Shown here: piece after piece, positions 8,931-18,152 of the stretch | Position numbering within the stretch: the first letter of the stretch is position 1 | Layout: every line of letters begins with the position of its first letter | Assembly: GCF_018199995.1 (NCBI RefSeq) | Contig: NZ_CP073579.1 | Coordinates: 310,001-374,000 of the forward strand | DNA from: Photobacterium sp. GJ3 | GTDB lineage: Bacteria > Pseudomonadota > Gammaproteobacteria > Enterobacterales > Vibrionaceae | Reading direction: 5' to 3' | DNA: 64,000 nt | Notes under the pieces: generated by a model | Told to the model about the DNA's origin: nothing | Seen by the model: the letters and a program-made list of their open reading frames with translations, nothing else | The model's database searches: none | Program-made: the position numbers and the translations under genes

Positions 8931-9596
8931 ATGCCGATTTTAGAATCTGTTGAGGTCAACCCGAAAGTAAAACCAACAGCAACCGTGATCTGGCTGCATG
9001 GCCTGGGCTCGAACGGACATGATTTTGAAGCCATATTGCCTGAGTTAAATTTACCTGCAAATGCACCGGTTCGCTTTATATTTCCTCATGCGCCGTCCAT
9101 GCCGGTGACCGTCAATGGCGGCATGGTGATGCCTGCCTGGTATGACATTCTGGAAATGGGAATTGGCAGAAAACTCGACAAAGAGCAACTACTTGAATCG
9201 TCAGAGAAAATTTCAGGTTTGATTGACAGAGAGCGTGCCCGGGGGATTGCCAGTGATCGCATTGTACTGGCGGGTTTCTCGCAGGGTGGTGCCGTGGCTT
9301 ATCAGACGGCGTTGACTTACCCGCACCCCTTAGCGGGGCTGCTCGCGCTATCGACCTATTTTCCTACGGCAAAGGGGATCAAAACCGCTGCTGCAAACCG
9401 ACAGATTCCCATTGAAGTGATGCATGGCAGTTATGACCCTGTGGTTCTGCCATCACTGGGCAAAGCTGCGGTCGAGGATTTAGAAGATCTGGGATATGCG
9501 CCGCAGTGGCGCGTTTATCCGATGGAACATCAGGTTTGCATGCAGCAGGTGAAAGAGATTGCTGCCTGGCTGAAACACATTCTGAAGCTTGGCTGA
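8931..9596 (+). CDS. carboxylesterase / lysophospholipase-like alpha/beta hydrolase
   Basis: About 221 residues of the phospholipase/carboxylesterase family. The oxyanion loop is VIWLHGLGSNG, the nucleophile elbow GFSQGGAVAYQ holds the Ser, the Asp lies in MHGSYDPVV and the His in YPMEHQV. The segment FIFPHAPSMPVTVNGGMVMPAWYD is very characteristic of this family. It has no signal peptide, so it should be cytoplasmic. ATG 8931 has AAGGAAA upstream. It is divergent from the HAD gene. Confidence 0.92.
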   Translation: MPILESVEVNPKVKPTATVIWLHGLGSNGHDFEAILPELNLPANAPVRFIFPHAPSMPVTVNGGMVMPAWYDILEMGIGRKLDKEQLLESSEKISGLIDRERARGIASDRIVLAGFSQGGAVAYQTALTYPHPLAGLLALSTYFPTAKGIKTAAANRQIPIEVMHGSYDPVVLPSLGKAAVEDLEDLGYAPQWRVYPMEHQVCMQQVKEIAAWLKHILKLG

Positions 9597-9608
9597 TTGC
9601 TTCTCAGG

Positions 9609-9637
9609 CCCGGCAAACTACTTTGCCGGGTTATTTT
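9609..9637 (+). terminator. Rho-independent terminator
   Basis: CCCGGCAAA and TTTGCCGGG form a perfect nine-base stem with a CTAC loop followed by TTATTTT. It ends the esterase gene and touches the stop codon of the convergent PH-domain gene. Confidence 0.85.
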
Positions 9638-10011
9638 CCCGCGACTTTTTCAGCGAGCAATCCCTGAAGCTTGTAAATATTGGTCTTGCCGCTGAATGTC
9701 ATACCTAACGGGTCATGCTGACCAGAAATCCAGATTTTCAATTCGGCATCCAGATCAAAATTCCCGGTCGATTCAACCAGAAACATGGTGATTGACTTAT
9801 AGGGGACCGACCGATATTCCACTTTTCGCCCGGTGACACCTTGTTTGTCGATCAAAATCAGACGGCAGTTGGTCAGCACCAGCATATCCCGGATAAGTTT
9901 ATATGCCAGTTCTATTTGTTCGTTTGGCCCAAGGATCGTCTGAAGCTCTTCAGTTGCCCCCGGAATATCCATTTCCCCTGCATTACCAAGTAACTTATCA
10001 AGAATACCCAT
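9631..10011 (-). CDS. bacterial PH-domain protein
   Basis: A 126-residue protein consistent with the bPH family: LGPNEQIELAYKLIRDMLVLTNCRLILIDKQG, then EYRSVPYKSITMFLVES and the C-terminal helix IYKLQGLLAEKVAG. These domains have a pleckstrin-homology-like fold with no known enzyme activity. A single-gene unit with its own upstream region. Confidence 0.82.
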   Translation of the reverse strand: MGILDKLLGNAGEMDIPGATEELQTILGPNEQIELAYKLIRDMLVLTNCRLILIDKQGVTGRKVEYRSVPYKSITMFLVESTGNFDLDAELKIWISGQHDPLGMTFSGKTNIYKLQGLLAEKVAGK

Positions 10012-10184
10012 CTTGATTCCCTTTTTGATCAGTTGTTTAATTTGTTCAGGTTAATACTGTGACACTGTTAAAACAATATGCTGATTTGAGTGTATGGCTA
10101 AAAAATCAGTTTGACTGCATATTATGTGTCTGTATATTCATACAGTAATTTTGTGGCGTACATAAATTTGCTTGAGGTGCTCCC

Positions 10185-10925
10185 TTGGTTGATTTTTCGG
10201 TATCTCTGTGGACGATTCTGGGGCTCAGCGGGATTGCAATGCTGGCGTCGGTCGTTGCGGCTGTGCTGGGTTTTGGTGGGGGGATGTTGCTGATTGCATC
10301 CATGCCAGTCTTTCTGCCAGCTGCGGCAGTGATTCCTGTGCATGGTGTGACGCAAATGGTCAGCAATGTCAGCCGGGCTTTTTTCTCCAGACGGGATATC
10401 GCCTGGCATCTAATGCCTGCCTTTGTTACTGGGGCTGTATTCGGCAGCTTGCTGGTGGGCCTGACGGTTGTTCAAGTTGCGATGGCCTATTTGCCCTTGT
10501 TTATCGGTGCATATATTTTACTGAACGTCTGGCATCAGGGCTTTATCCAATGGGTGAGCCGGTTTGAGTCTATGCTAATGGCAGGGTTTGTGCTGTCTGG
10601 ACTGGGCTTACTGGTCGGGGCGCCAGGCCCGGTGTTTCACCCGATGGTGATGAAAAAAGTCGATGGGAAGCATCAGCTGGTCGCGACAACAGCCTTGATG
10701 ATGACGATTGTCCATGCTTTCAAATTGTTGGTGTTCGGTGTGATTGGGTTTGCTTACCTTGATCAATGGCCGTTGCTGCTGGCTTTAATCGTATCTGCAA
10801 TTGCGGGCTCTTGGTTGGGCACGCATATCCGTTATCGGACGCATGATCAACTCTGGACAACGGTCATGAAACTTCTGCTCAGTAGCCTGGCTGTGTCCAT
10901 GATTCTGAATGCACTCATGAAATAG
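10185..10925 (+). CDS. TauE/SafE family sulfite-exporter-like permease
   Basis: A 246-residue membrane protein with about eight hydrophobic segments. VVAAVLGFGGGMLLIASMP is the glycine-rich signature of the first TauE/SafE half, and LLVGAPGPVFHPMVM occupies the matching position in the second half. These permeases export or import sulfite, sulfoacetate or similar small anions; the substrate here is unknown. The start is TTG 10185, preceded by GAGGTG. Confidence 0.88.
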   Translation: MVDFSVSLWTILGLSGIAMLASVVAAVLGFGGGMLLIASMPVFLPAAAVIPVHGVTQMVSNVSRAFFSRRDIAWHLMPAFVTGAVFGSLLVGLTVVQVAMAYLPLFIGAYILLNVWHQGFIQWVSRFESMLMAGFVLSGLGLLVGAPGPVFHPMVMKKVDGKHQLVATTALMMTIVHAFKLLVFGVIGFAYLDQWPLLLALIVSAIAGSWLGTHIRYRTHDQLWTTVMKLLLSSLAVSMILNALMK

Positions 10926-10983
10926 ATTGCATTGCAAAACGATCAAGCAAAATGGGGATAGACCCTGTTCATAATGGAGATGA

Positions 10984-11439
10984 ATGATGCAAAAGGAACA
11001 ACTCGCTTCATGTTGGCTGGCTTATGTCGAAGTGAAAGGGCCGTATGGCGATAATTATCAACCTGCGCTTGAGACGCTGTTTCTCTGGGCCGACAAACAC
11101 GGTCTTTCAGGCGGGCAATGTATTTTCGTGTATATGGACGATGTTGAAACTACACCGCCTCAGGATTGCAGAACACGGGTAGGGCTGAGTGTGCCTGAAG
11201 ATACTCAGGCCGAAGGAAGCATCGAAACGATGTTCTTGCCCGGTGGTGACTACGCGACCTTACGAAAAATGATAACGGACAGCAGTCAGTATCCGCTGTA
11301 TTGGCAACAACTGCAGCAGGAAATCTCCGAAACAGGAGATTATCAGTTTGATTTTGAGCGTCCGTGTTTCGAGTTGTATCACAGCATTGATGAAGAAAAT
11401 GATATTTGCGACACCAGTATTTGTATTGCTGTGAAGTAA
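10984..11439 (+). CDS. GyrI-like / AraC effector-binding domain protein
   Basis: A 151-residue protein with the layout of the GyrI-like small-molecule-binding fold: an N-terminal strand (WLAYVEVKGPYGDNY), a helix (LETLFLWADKHGL), FVYMDDVETTPPQDCRTRVGLSV, then FLPGGDYATLRKM and FELYHS near the end. There is no HTH domain, so it is a stand-alone SbmC-type protein. Such proteins bind hydrophobic compounds or gyrase; its own role is unknown. Two tandem ATG codons (10984, 10987) both follow GGAGA. Confidence 0.8.
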   Translation: MMQKEQLASCWLAYVEVKGPYGDNYQPALETLFLWADKHGLSGGQCIFVYMDDVETTPPQDCRTRVGLSVPEDTQAEGSIETMFLPGGDYATLRKMITDSSQYPLYWQQLQQEISETGDYQFDFERPCFELYHSIDEENDICDTSICIAVK

Positions 11440-11440
11440 A

Positions 11441-11477
11441 AAAACATTCCTCAGGCTCGTTAAAACGGGCCTGAGGA
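11441..11477 (-). terminator. Rho-independent terminator, minus strand
   Basis: CCTCAGGC-x-CG and CG-x-GCCTGAGG pair around a short loop. The T-run is only on the minus strand, so it serves the 11504-12499 gene. Confidence 0.7.
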
Positions 11478-11503
11478 TGATGATATCGTAGCAAGCGAAC
11501 AAC

Positions 11504-12499
11504 TTAATCTGGTTCTGCCAGATCCATATATTCAATCATTTCAGCAAGCTGCCTGCTACGTTCTGCGGTCAGGATTCCCATCCAGGCTTCTTTGCTGATG
11601 CCCTGATTTAAGGATGCCAGTAAGCTTGCTGTTTGTTCGCGGTACTTTTTCCAGGCACGCTGAACACTTTCAACATCTTTGGCCGTGACTTCCAGATTAA
11701 AGTCTTCAATGGGTTCTAATTTGAGCCGTTGTGTCAGGTTGCTGTAGGTTTGTTGCAACATATAGTCGGCTTCATCGAACATTGGTATTTCATCTGGCTG
11801 ATGTCCGGCAATGGTATCAATGATCTGTGAGAGATACCGGTCGTTTTGAATGGAGACCGACTCGATCCGAAACGCAGCATGGCTGGAGCCGCTGTGCAGT
11901 TCTTCGTAGGTTGCTCTGTGTTCAAAAAAGTCATTGGCCATCTGAACAGCGTCTTTGACCGCTGCTTTTTGTTCCGAAGACAAATGCTGTATTGCAGTTG
12001 TTTGGCGTTGAATTCGGGCTGTTTGCTGTTCTCCGGCAAATCGATTGGTACAAAATGCGGCACCCACACCACTGGTGATGTACTGACATAAATCAAATTT
12101 GAACGCGAGCTGATGCTGCCAGTGATCATAGATATCCATCACCGCATACTTTACTTCTGCAGGCGCGAATCCACCCTGACAGGCAATTTGCAATGTGAGT
12201 TGCGTTCTTTTTTGTTGCGGATATGCCGTGTTTTTTGAAACCTGTTCAGCGACTTCCCAGATTTGATACAGCGAATTATCTGCCAGAGCCTCTTGATAGG
12301 CTGTTTGATCAGACAGAGTCAGTTGCGTCGTCATTACGGGGCCAGCCTGCGAGCATCGTTGTGCTGTATTTGGGTCAGCGTAATGTTTTGCCGCGACGGG
12401 TTCAGCAGCAATCGCAGGAAAAGTGAACAGGTAAGTGAGAACAGACAGAGTCGAAATCTGTGTTGTGGCAAATGGGCCGATGATGTTGAGTCCTGACAT
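11504..12499 (-). CDS. exported protein with LprI-like C-terminal helical region
   Basis: About 331 residues. Residues 1-32 (ending LFTFPAIAAE) look like a signal peptide. The mature protein is helical with cysteine pairs (AQRCSQ, IACQGG, DLCQYI, AFCTNR). Near the C-terminus, YMLQQTYSNLTQRL and, later, VESVQRAWKKYREQ resemble the LprI (DUF1311) pattern of a short helix followed by x-A-W-x-x-Y-R. The LprI link is a weak motif match. ATG 12499 lacks a clear ribosome site; a TTG at 12523 is in frame. Confidence 0.6.
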   Translation of the reverse strand: MSGLNIIGPFATTQISTLSVLTYLFTFPAIAAEPVAAKHYADPNTAQRCSQAGPVMTTQLTLSDQTAYQEALADNSLYQIWEVAEQVSKNTAYPQQKRTQLTLQIACQGGFAPAEVKYAVMDIYDHWQHQLAFKFDLCQYITSGVGAAFCTNRFAGEQQTARIQRQTTAIQHLSSEQKAAVKDAVQMANDFFEHRATYEELHSGSSHAAFRIESVSIQNDRYLSQIIDTIAGHQPDEIPMFDEADYMLQQTYSNLTQRLKLEPIEDFNLEVTAKDVESVQRAWKKYREQTASLLASLNQGISKEAWMGILTAERSRQLAEMIEYMDLAEPD

Positions 12500-12642
12500 A
12501 ATGGAGAACTTGGTGGAACACAATGAATGCCGTTAAGATCGCAGGTTGTTCGCGAAAGAACAAGGGGAGAACGTAAATTTTCAGGGGAAGAATGATGCAG
12601 ATCAGTTACATTCAGATCTGAATGAGTGTGGGCGTCATTCCA

Positions 12643-12694
12643 CCGGGCCAGTTCTGAGTGAAAGCCGAATCATTTCAGGCACTGGCCCGGTTTT
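12643..12694. terminator. long hairpin with T-tail downstream of the glutathione peroxidase gene
   Basis: CCGGGCCAGT (12643-12652) pairs perfectly with ACTGGCCCGG (12681-12690), followed by TTTT on the plus strand. The 28-base loop is itself partly self-complementary. It lies between the peroxidase 3' end and the 5' side of the 11504-12499 gene. The T-run is on the plus side, away from the peroxidase, so its role is unclear. Confidence 0.5.
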
Positions 12695-12699
12695 ACAGA

Positions 12700-13278
12700 T
12701 TAGTTTGTCTTTTTCAGCAGTTGCTCAATGCTATGCGTGAGCTGGCTGTCATCGGGTTTCGTGGTGCTGGCAAAAACGGTGACTACTTTGCCTTCCCGGT
12801 CGACCAGATATTTATAAAAGTTCCATTTGGGCGTCACGCCGGAATCTTCTGCTAATTGATGGAAGACTGGGTTGGCATCACTGCCGCGTACGGCACTGCG
12901 ATTCACCATCGGGAAGGTCACGCCATAATCCAGATAGCAGATCTTTGCCGTATTCTCTTCGCTGCCGCGGTCCTGGAAAAAATCGTTCGACGGGAATCCA
13001 ATGACCGCAAATCCCTGATCTTTGTAGGTTTGATAAAGTGTCTCCAGACCTTTGTATTGTGGTGTAAAGCCACATTGGCTGGCGGTGTTCACAAACAATA
13101 AGACTTTTCCTTTGAATTGCTCACAAAGGTTCATCTTGTCGGTGGAATTCAGTTTGCCAAATTCATGATCAAGCAAAGCAGGACATGTTTCTGTTTTAGC
13201 CTGAGCTGGAATCCATGCGGCAAGTGCAGCCGTAATTAAAGTGATCTGAAGGAATGGCTTGATGAATGAATGCATCAT
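12700..13278 (-). CDS. glutathione peroxidase family protein, exported
   Basis: About 192 residues with a clear signal peptide (cleavage near ...IPAQAKT). It has the redox motif LLFVNTASQCGFTPQYKGLETLY with a Cys where selenoenzymes have selenocysteine, then GFPSNDFFQDRGSEENTAKICYLDYGVTFPM and the conserved Trp-Asn in TPKWNFYKYLVDREGKVV. Bacterial members usually reduce hydroperoxides with thioredoxin or glutathione. The signal peptide places this one in the periplasm. It is a single-gene unit. Confidence 0.9.
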   Translation of the reverse strand: MMHSFIKPFLQITLITAALAAWIPAQAKTETCPALLDHEFGKLNSTDKMNLCEQFKGKVLLFVNTASQCGFTPQYKGLETLYQTYKDQGFAVIGFPSNDFFQDRGSEENTAKICYLDYGVTFPMVNRSAVRGSDANPVFHQLAEDSGVTPKWNFYKYLVDREGKVVTVFASTTKPDDSQLTHSIEQLLKKTN

Positions 13279-13749
13279 GTCGAGCTTCCTGTAAAAAGTA
13301 GAGAAGAATCAGACAATTTACCTGTCTTCGGTTCGTTTCGCGAGTAATTCATCAGCTTGATTGTAGGTGCCTGATGTATTGATCGCCAAACCGCTGCCGC
13401 TTTCACTGCATCAATCCCCTCTGGCTTTATGAAATGAGTATGAAATCACTCAAATTTTGAATTTATCTTTTGTTTTTGCCTGATTTTTTGTTTTAAGCAG
13501 CACTTATGTTCTAATTATTCGATAAAACAATTATTTACCTCCAGTTTTCAAACAAGACTATTTCGGGATCATGCTGGCGGGGCAGAGTTCGATTGTTTTT
13601 GTTAAATTTTTGTCATAAAAATTTTATGATTTTGATCTATTTTCCGACACGCTAGGCAAGCAAAGTGTCTGATATCGCAAATACTTTGTGCTGCGTATGG
13701 AGACAAACTTGCGCATTTCTGACAAGTACTGGACGACAACAGAAGAAGA
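13279..13749. other. 471-base intergenic region
   Basis: AT-rich spacer between divergent genes. It holds a palindrome, CATAAAAATTTTATG, near 13613-13627, which could be an operator or promoter element of the hydrolase gene. I see no gene or RNA in it. Confidence 0.4.
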
Positions 13750-14805
13750 ATGAAGATGAAGACACTTTCTATTTGCCTTTCGTGGGCTGCGCTGTTTTGT
13801 GCGGGTACAGCACAAGCTGCAATGAATGATTATGCCGTGGTCCTGGTTCATGGTTTACAGCCGGACCAACTGAAATCCAGGCCGAATGCTGAACAGGTGA
13901 CGCTTGAAGGCGCAGAGTACTGGCAGGATTTCTGGCTGGCTCATGCCGACGCCCGAATCGACTGGCCATCCCATGAAAGGATTGCCGGAAAGATTTCCAC
14001 CGATTATGTCTGGCCAGCATTGAAATCATTATCTGAACAGGGAACCTGTCAGCCTGGGTGTGTTTTTGTCACACACTCAACCGGGGATCTGGTCACTCGC
14101 TACATCATTGAGAATCAGGCGAACTGGCTGAGTCAGGCTGGACTAGCGCCATTGAATATTGTGGCAACCTTCGACTTTGCAGGCGCTGGTGGCGGTTCTG
14201 AGCTGGCTGATGTCGCAGTGAACGTTGCGGAAGGCGGCGGCGTCTGGAATACCACTTTGCGATACGCTGTTTCGTTGTGGCTGGGGGAACTGCCGGACAG
14301 TCATAACACGGGTACGTTGAATGATTTGCGGGTCGCCAATGCCCGTCAGTTGGCCGCTTTACCGGACAGCCGGGTGCCACGGCTGCGCTTTGCGGGGGAC
14401 AGCAGCGATTATCTGGGTGTGACATCCGGCTTCTTGCCCGGCCATGATGATGGTGTGGTTGCGAGCCATTCTTCTTGCGGCGCAAGCACAGTGGGAGACT
14501 TCAACAGTTGTTCGGTCAGCGTTGGCTATAACGGCAAACTTGCCCGCCAGTCGCGGGGTGTCAGCCAGTTCATGCCCTATCATTATCCGGTCCTGATGGG
14601 AGAAGACTACAGCCATAACGCGCTGATCGGCAATCGGCATCAAGGGGAAGTCACCACAGTGACTGATCAGGTGAATCTGGGAGACGGAAAATCTGTCCGG
14701 ATCAATTCAACGGACGAGTGGTACTGGCTGAACGGCTATTACTACCGGTATGTCGATGGATCGGATTCTCAAACCATGTCTGAAATTGCCCGGCAGTTTC
14801 TGTAA
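13750..14805 (+). CDS. exported lipase-like alpha/beta hydrolase
   Basis: A 351-residue protein with a signal peptide (LSWAALFCAGTAQAA). After it, VVLVHGLQ is the oxyanion strand, VFVTHSTGDLVTRYI the nucleophile elbow (Ser in H-S-T-G), GHDDGVVASHSSCGAS a likely Asp and disulfide region, and DYSHNALIG a likely His. The overall order resembles family I bacterial lipases but the elbow is T-H-S-T-G. The C-terminus is rich in Trp and Tyr (WYWLNGYYYRY). A membrane-anchored protein follows 76 bp downstream on the same strand; see the finding on this pair. Confidence 0.72.
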   Translation: MKMKTLSICLSWAALFCAGTAQAAMNDYAVVLVHGLQPDQLKSRPNAEQVTLEGAEYWQDFWLAHADARIDWPSHERIAGKISTDYVWPALKSLSEQGTCQPGCVFVTHSTGDLVTRYIIENQANWLSQAGLAPLNIVATFDFAGAGGGSELADVAVNVAEGGGVWNTTLRYAVSLWLGELPDSHNTGTLNDLRVANARQLAALPDSRVPRLRFAGDSSDYLGVTSGFLPGHDDGVVASHSSCGASTVGDFNSCSVSVGYNGKLARQSRGVSQFMPYHYPVLMGEDYSHNALIGNRHQGEVTTVTDQVNLGDGKSVRINSTDEWYWLNGYYYRYVDGSDSQTMSEIARQFL

Positions 14806-14881
14806 CCACGGTGCTCAGGCTTTGGCAGCGTCCAAAGCCTGATTGTTGTTCGGCCTGAAATCTCTCAGTTTGAGTTGAATC

Positions 14882-15976
14882 ATGAAAAAACTGCAACGGA
14901 TTGTTTTGATCGGTTCCGCTATCGGCTTGATCGGTGTTGCTGGCCGGTTCTTGTTTTCCACAGAACATGCGGCAGCAATGCAGGGGCAGTTGTCCTCTGC
15001 CATTGAGCCGGAGAGTCCTGTGCAAGCGTCGAACCTTATGGCAAGAGCGCAAAGGGCAGACAGGCGCACGGAGATTGTCTCTGAGGGTTCGCCTTCTCCG
15101 GAACCAGAAGCGGGAATTGTAATGCCCGTTGAGATGAAAGCGCAGTTTGCTGTGTTGTCTCAGGTTTATGCTTCCGAGCTGACGCACCCAGCTTACTCCC
15201 GGCCCTTAACGTCTGCAGATTCGCAGTGGCTGAATCCGAATCAGTATGAATTGGTGGCGACGCCAGTGCTGGACGGGCAAAGTCAGGCCAGTTTACGACT
15301 GGAAAAATTCAGGTTTTTCTATCCTGAGCCTGTTTCTGTGACCGTTCAAAGTGATCTTGCAGTTGAAGGGATGCAGGTTGAGCTGATTGATGTGGACACC
15401 AGAGAGCAATTGGCAAACGTCAGATTTGCCGGAAATCAGGCTCGTTTTGCTTCCCGGGATACCTGGCCGCAGGAAATCCGAATCAAAGCAACGGTGGACT
15501 TTGAAAGCGGGACAGACACCTTAACTTCGGACTTCCGTTTTGAGGTGCCGGTCGCCGAGTTGACTCAGATCGGGCTACCGGCGATCGACGGCGCCCATGT
15601 GAATATTCCGGGGATTTTGCTGATTGAGCGATCCGGCATTTACCGGATTCGGGGGAATCTGTTCACACAAAGCGGGCAGCCTGTTGCGGTGCTGACGGCA
15701 AAACAGACCCTGCAAACGGGTGAGCAGGGGATTCAGTTTCAGGCGCATCAAAGTGTGTTCTCTGGTGGGACAGGTCCAGAAACTTATGAACTGAGAACGC
15801 TGCAAATCGAAAAAATGTCCGGGTTTCCCGGCGAGCAAAGTCAGTATGGCATCAGCCGTCAGTCCGTTTGGCCGCTGGGACAGATTGACACCGGTCAGCT
15901 ATCAAACGAGGCATATCAGCCCACGGCGGAGGAGCAATCGCGGATAAAATTTCTTCAATCCGCGGCTTCGGGCTGA
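14882..15976 (+). CDS. membrane-anchored periplasmic protein of unknown function
   Basis: A 364-residue protein with one N-terminal membrane segment (RIVLIGSAIGLIGVAGRFLF) and a low-complexity linker rich in Glu, Pro and Ser. Two beta-rich, probably Ig-like, regions follow (for example RFFYPEPVSVTVQSDLAV and HVNIPGILLIERSGIYRIRGNLF). The second region faintly recalls DUF4785, but I am not sure. It lacks the R-x-x-F-D-Y motif of lipase foldases. It follows the hydrolase on the same strand. Its 3' end overlaps the convergent LysR gene by 22 bp. Confidence 0.6.
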   Translation: MKKLQRIVLIGSAIGLIGVAGRFLFSTEHAAAMQGQLSSAIEPESPVQASNLMARAQRADRRTEIVSEGSPSPEPEAGIVMPVEMKAQFAVLSQVYASELTHPAYSRPLTSADSQWLNPNQYELVATPVLDGQSQASLRLEKFRFFYPEPVSVTVQSDLAVEGMQVELIDVDTREQLANVRFAGNQARFASRDTWPQEIRIKATVDFESGTDTLTSDFRFEVPVAELTQIGLPAIDGAHVNIPGILLIERSGIYRIRGNLFTQSGQPVAVLTAKQTLQTGEQGIQFQAHQSVFSGGTGPETYELRTLQIEKMSGFPGEQSQYGISRQSVWPLGQIDTGQLSNEAYQPTAEEQSRIKFLQSAASG

Positions 15977-16857
15977 AGCATGCTTGAATCGGTGTCTTCA
16001 AGAATCCAGTCAAACAACAGGCTCAGTGCCGGGGTTGGTGCGCTGTTTGGCCGCACCAGAAAATAGCTTTTTCCGGAAGGGACACGTTGCGGAAAAGGCA
16101 TCACCAGACGACCCGCATTTAAATCTTGTCTGGCCAATTCGACGTCACCTACGGCAATTCCAAATCCCTGAATAGCGGCACTGACTGCGAGATCCAGCGT
16201 TGCAAAACGCTGGTTCTGTGTCGCCAGTTTTCCCTGATAACCCACATGGTCCAGCCATATTTTCCAGTCGGTTTGCTGCGCTGTCGCATGAAGCCAGGTC
16301 TGCTGACTGAGCTGTACCAGATCGGTCTGATCAGCATCCGGCCTGAGCAGACCCGGGGCACACAGCGGCGATAAATACTCATCAAATAACCGAAATGCTT
16401 TCATATCTTTCTGTGGTGTCTGTTCGGTATAGCAGATCGCCGCATCAAAGGGTTCAGAGGCGAAATGAACGTTGTGCATGATGGCGGAAGTCAGGGCGAC
16501 ATCAATATCAGGGTGCGCCTGTTGAAAGGTCATTAACTTGGGCAGCAGCCAGGAAGTAATACAGCTCGGTGCTTTCAGTTTGATTTGTTGCTTTTCATTT
16601 GACACCTGATCCACGGCTTTCTGCAGTTGTGCGAGCAACTGCTGGACCAGTGGCAGAAACTCATTGCCTTTGGTGGTCAGTGTCAGGCCACGCGCATGAC
16701 GCTGAAATAAGCGGACCTTCAATTGTGCTTCCAGAGCTTGTATCTGGCGGCTGACCGCCCCCTGAGTGACATTGAGCTGTTTGGCTGCGGCAGTAAAATT
16801 GAGCTGCTCTGCGGTGATCAGAAAAGCCTGAAGTTCACGGGTTGAAGGTAATCTCAT
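15955..16857 (-). CDS. LysR family transcriptional regulator, GcvA-like
   Basis: About 300 residues. The N-terminal winged helix reads LQAFLITAEQLNFTAAAKQLNVTQGAVSRQIQALEAQLKVRLF, a classic LysR HTH. The effector domain follows with CITSWLLPKLMTFQQAHPDIDV, the pattern seen in the GcvA branch. It is divergent from the hisC-like gene and its amino-acid-binding neighbour, which are plausible targets (inference). ATG 16857 gives the usual N-terminus; an upstream in-frame ATG lies at 16890. The 3' end overlaps the 14882-15976 gene by 22 bp. Confidence 0.88.
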   Translation of the reverse strand: MRLPSTRELQAFLITAEQLNFTAAAKQLNVTQGAVSRQIQALEAQLKVRLFQRHARGLTLTTKGNEFLPLVQQLLAQLQKAVDQVSNEKQQIKLKAPSCITSWLLPKLMTFQQAHPDIDVALTSAIMHNVHFASEPFDAAICYTEQTPQKDMKAFRLFDEYLSPLCAPGLLRPDADQTDLVQLSQQTWLHATAQQTDWKIWLDHVGYQGKLATQNQRFATLDLAVSAAIQGFGIAVGDVELARQDLNAGRLVMPFPQRVPSGKSYFLVRPNSAPTPALSLLFDWILEDTDSSMLQPEAAD

Positions 16858-17034
16858 GCGTTTGTGTTTCCAGCTATGCATTTTTCTCATGGCTAGTATG
16901 CCGACATTTCGATTCTTATTTCAAATTTATTTGTTTAATTTATGTAAACACAAGATAGAAAGATTCCAGGATTGAATGCTTAGTCATAATTCTGGGTTTT
17001 GTTCAGTTTTTCATGCGCTGCGAAGAGGTGTGCT

Positions 17035-18143
17035 GTGACGTCGCTAGCTACGAAATTAGTACCAGAGATGGTAAAAAATCTCATACCCTACCAGTCTGCC
17101 CGCCGAATTGGTGGTCAGGGACATATCTGGCTGAATGCCAATGAGCTTGAAGAGAGTGAATCTTACGGAGAATCAGCGCGTTATAACCGCTATCCGGACT
17201 TTTTACCGCATGTGATTGAGCAGGCCTATCTGGAATATACGCAACAACAGAGTCTGGATGGGGCAGCCTTGTCGGGGAAAGTACTGGCTGTTCGGGGGCT
17301 GATGAAGGGATCGATCTGCTGATCCGCACCTTTTGCCAGCCGGGTCAGGATCAGATTATCGTGTGTCCTCCGACCTATGCGATGTATGAGTTTTGTGCTG
17401 ATTCTATTGCGGTCAGGACACGTAAAATTCCATTGGCTGAGGATTTCAGTCTGGATGTTGCGGCCATTCTGCCACACCTGAGTGAGAGTAAATTGCTGTT
17501 TTTATGCTCTCCAAACAATCCGACAGGCAATGTGATTCCTCAGGCGCAAATGATCGCCTTGCTTGAAGCAGCAAAAGACTCAACACTGGTGGTGGTCGAT
17601 GAAGCGTATATCGAGTTTGCACCCGAGAGCAGTGTGGTCAGTCTGATGGCACAATATCCGCATCTGATTGTGATCCGGACGTTATCGAAAGCTTTTGGTC
17701 TGGCATCTATCCGGGTCGGTTTCTTGCTGGCAGACAGCAGTGTGATGGGTTATGTGAAACGTTTGATTCCGCCTTATCCGATTGCAGATCCAAGTGCACT
17801 GATTGCGAAGAAGGCTTTGTTGCCAGAGGGGCTTCGCGCAATGCACGAACAAACAGAGACGCTGATTCGGGTTCGGAATGCATTTGCAGCGGCTGTTGCA
17901 GAACTGAGTTTTGTCGAGAAGGTTTATCCATCGTCGACCAATTTTGTTCTGGTGAAGTTCAATACAGATGATTGTCTGTATGAGTATCTGCTGCAAAAAG
18001 GTATCGTGACGCGAAATCAGGCTCATGATCCAAGGCTGCACCGGTGTGTCCGGATTTCTATCGGGACAGAATCAAGCATGCTGGAAACCCTTCAGGCTTT
18101 GAAGGATTATCCATTCAATACAATGAATCAAGCGACGGCGTAA
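17035..18143 (+). pseudogene. hisC: histidinol-phosphate-aminotransferase-like gene with a one-base frameshift
   Basis: The first frame (from GTG 17035, ribosome site AGAGG) reads MTSLATKLVPEM... and then IPYQSARRIGGQGHIWLNANE, and stops at 17322. The second frame, from about 17299, carries the rest. Adding one base to the G5 run at 17294-17298 restores VLAVRGADEGIDLLIRTFCQPG, joined to CPPTYAMYEF, the expected HisC sequence. Downstream are CSPNNPTGN, VVVDEAYIEFA and the PLP lysine in RTLSKAFGLASIRVG. It is either a recent pseudogene or a sequencing error. No his operon surrounds it, so it may be a HisC paralogue. Confidence 0.88.
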
Positions 18144-18152
18144 GAGGGACGT

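Noticed and set aside
13760..14660. Several minus-strand frames of 86-126 codons over the hydrolase gene
   Set aside because: They lie antisense to a gene with signal peptide and hydrolase motifs, and show low-complexity His/Arg composition.
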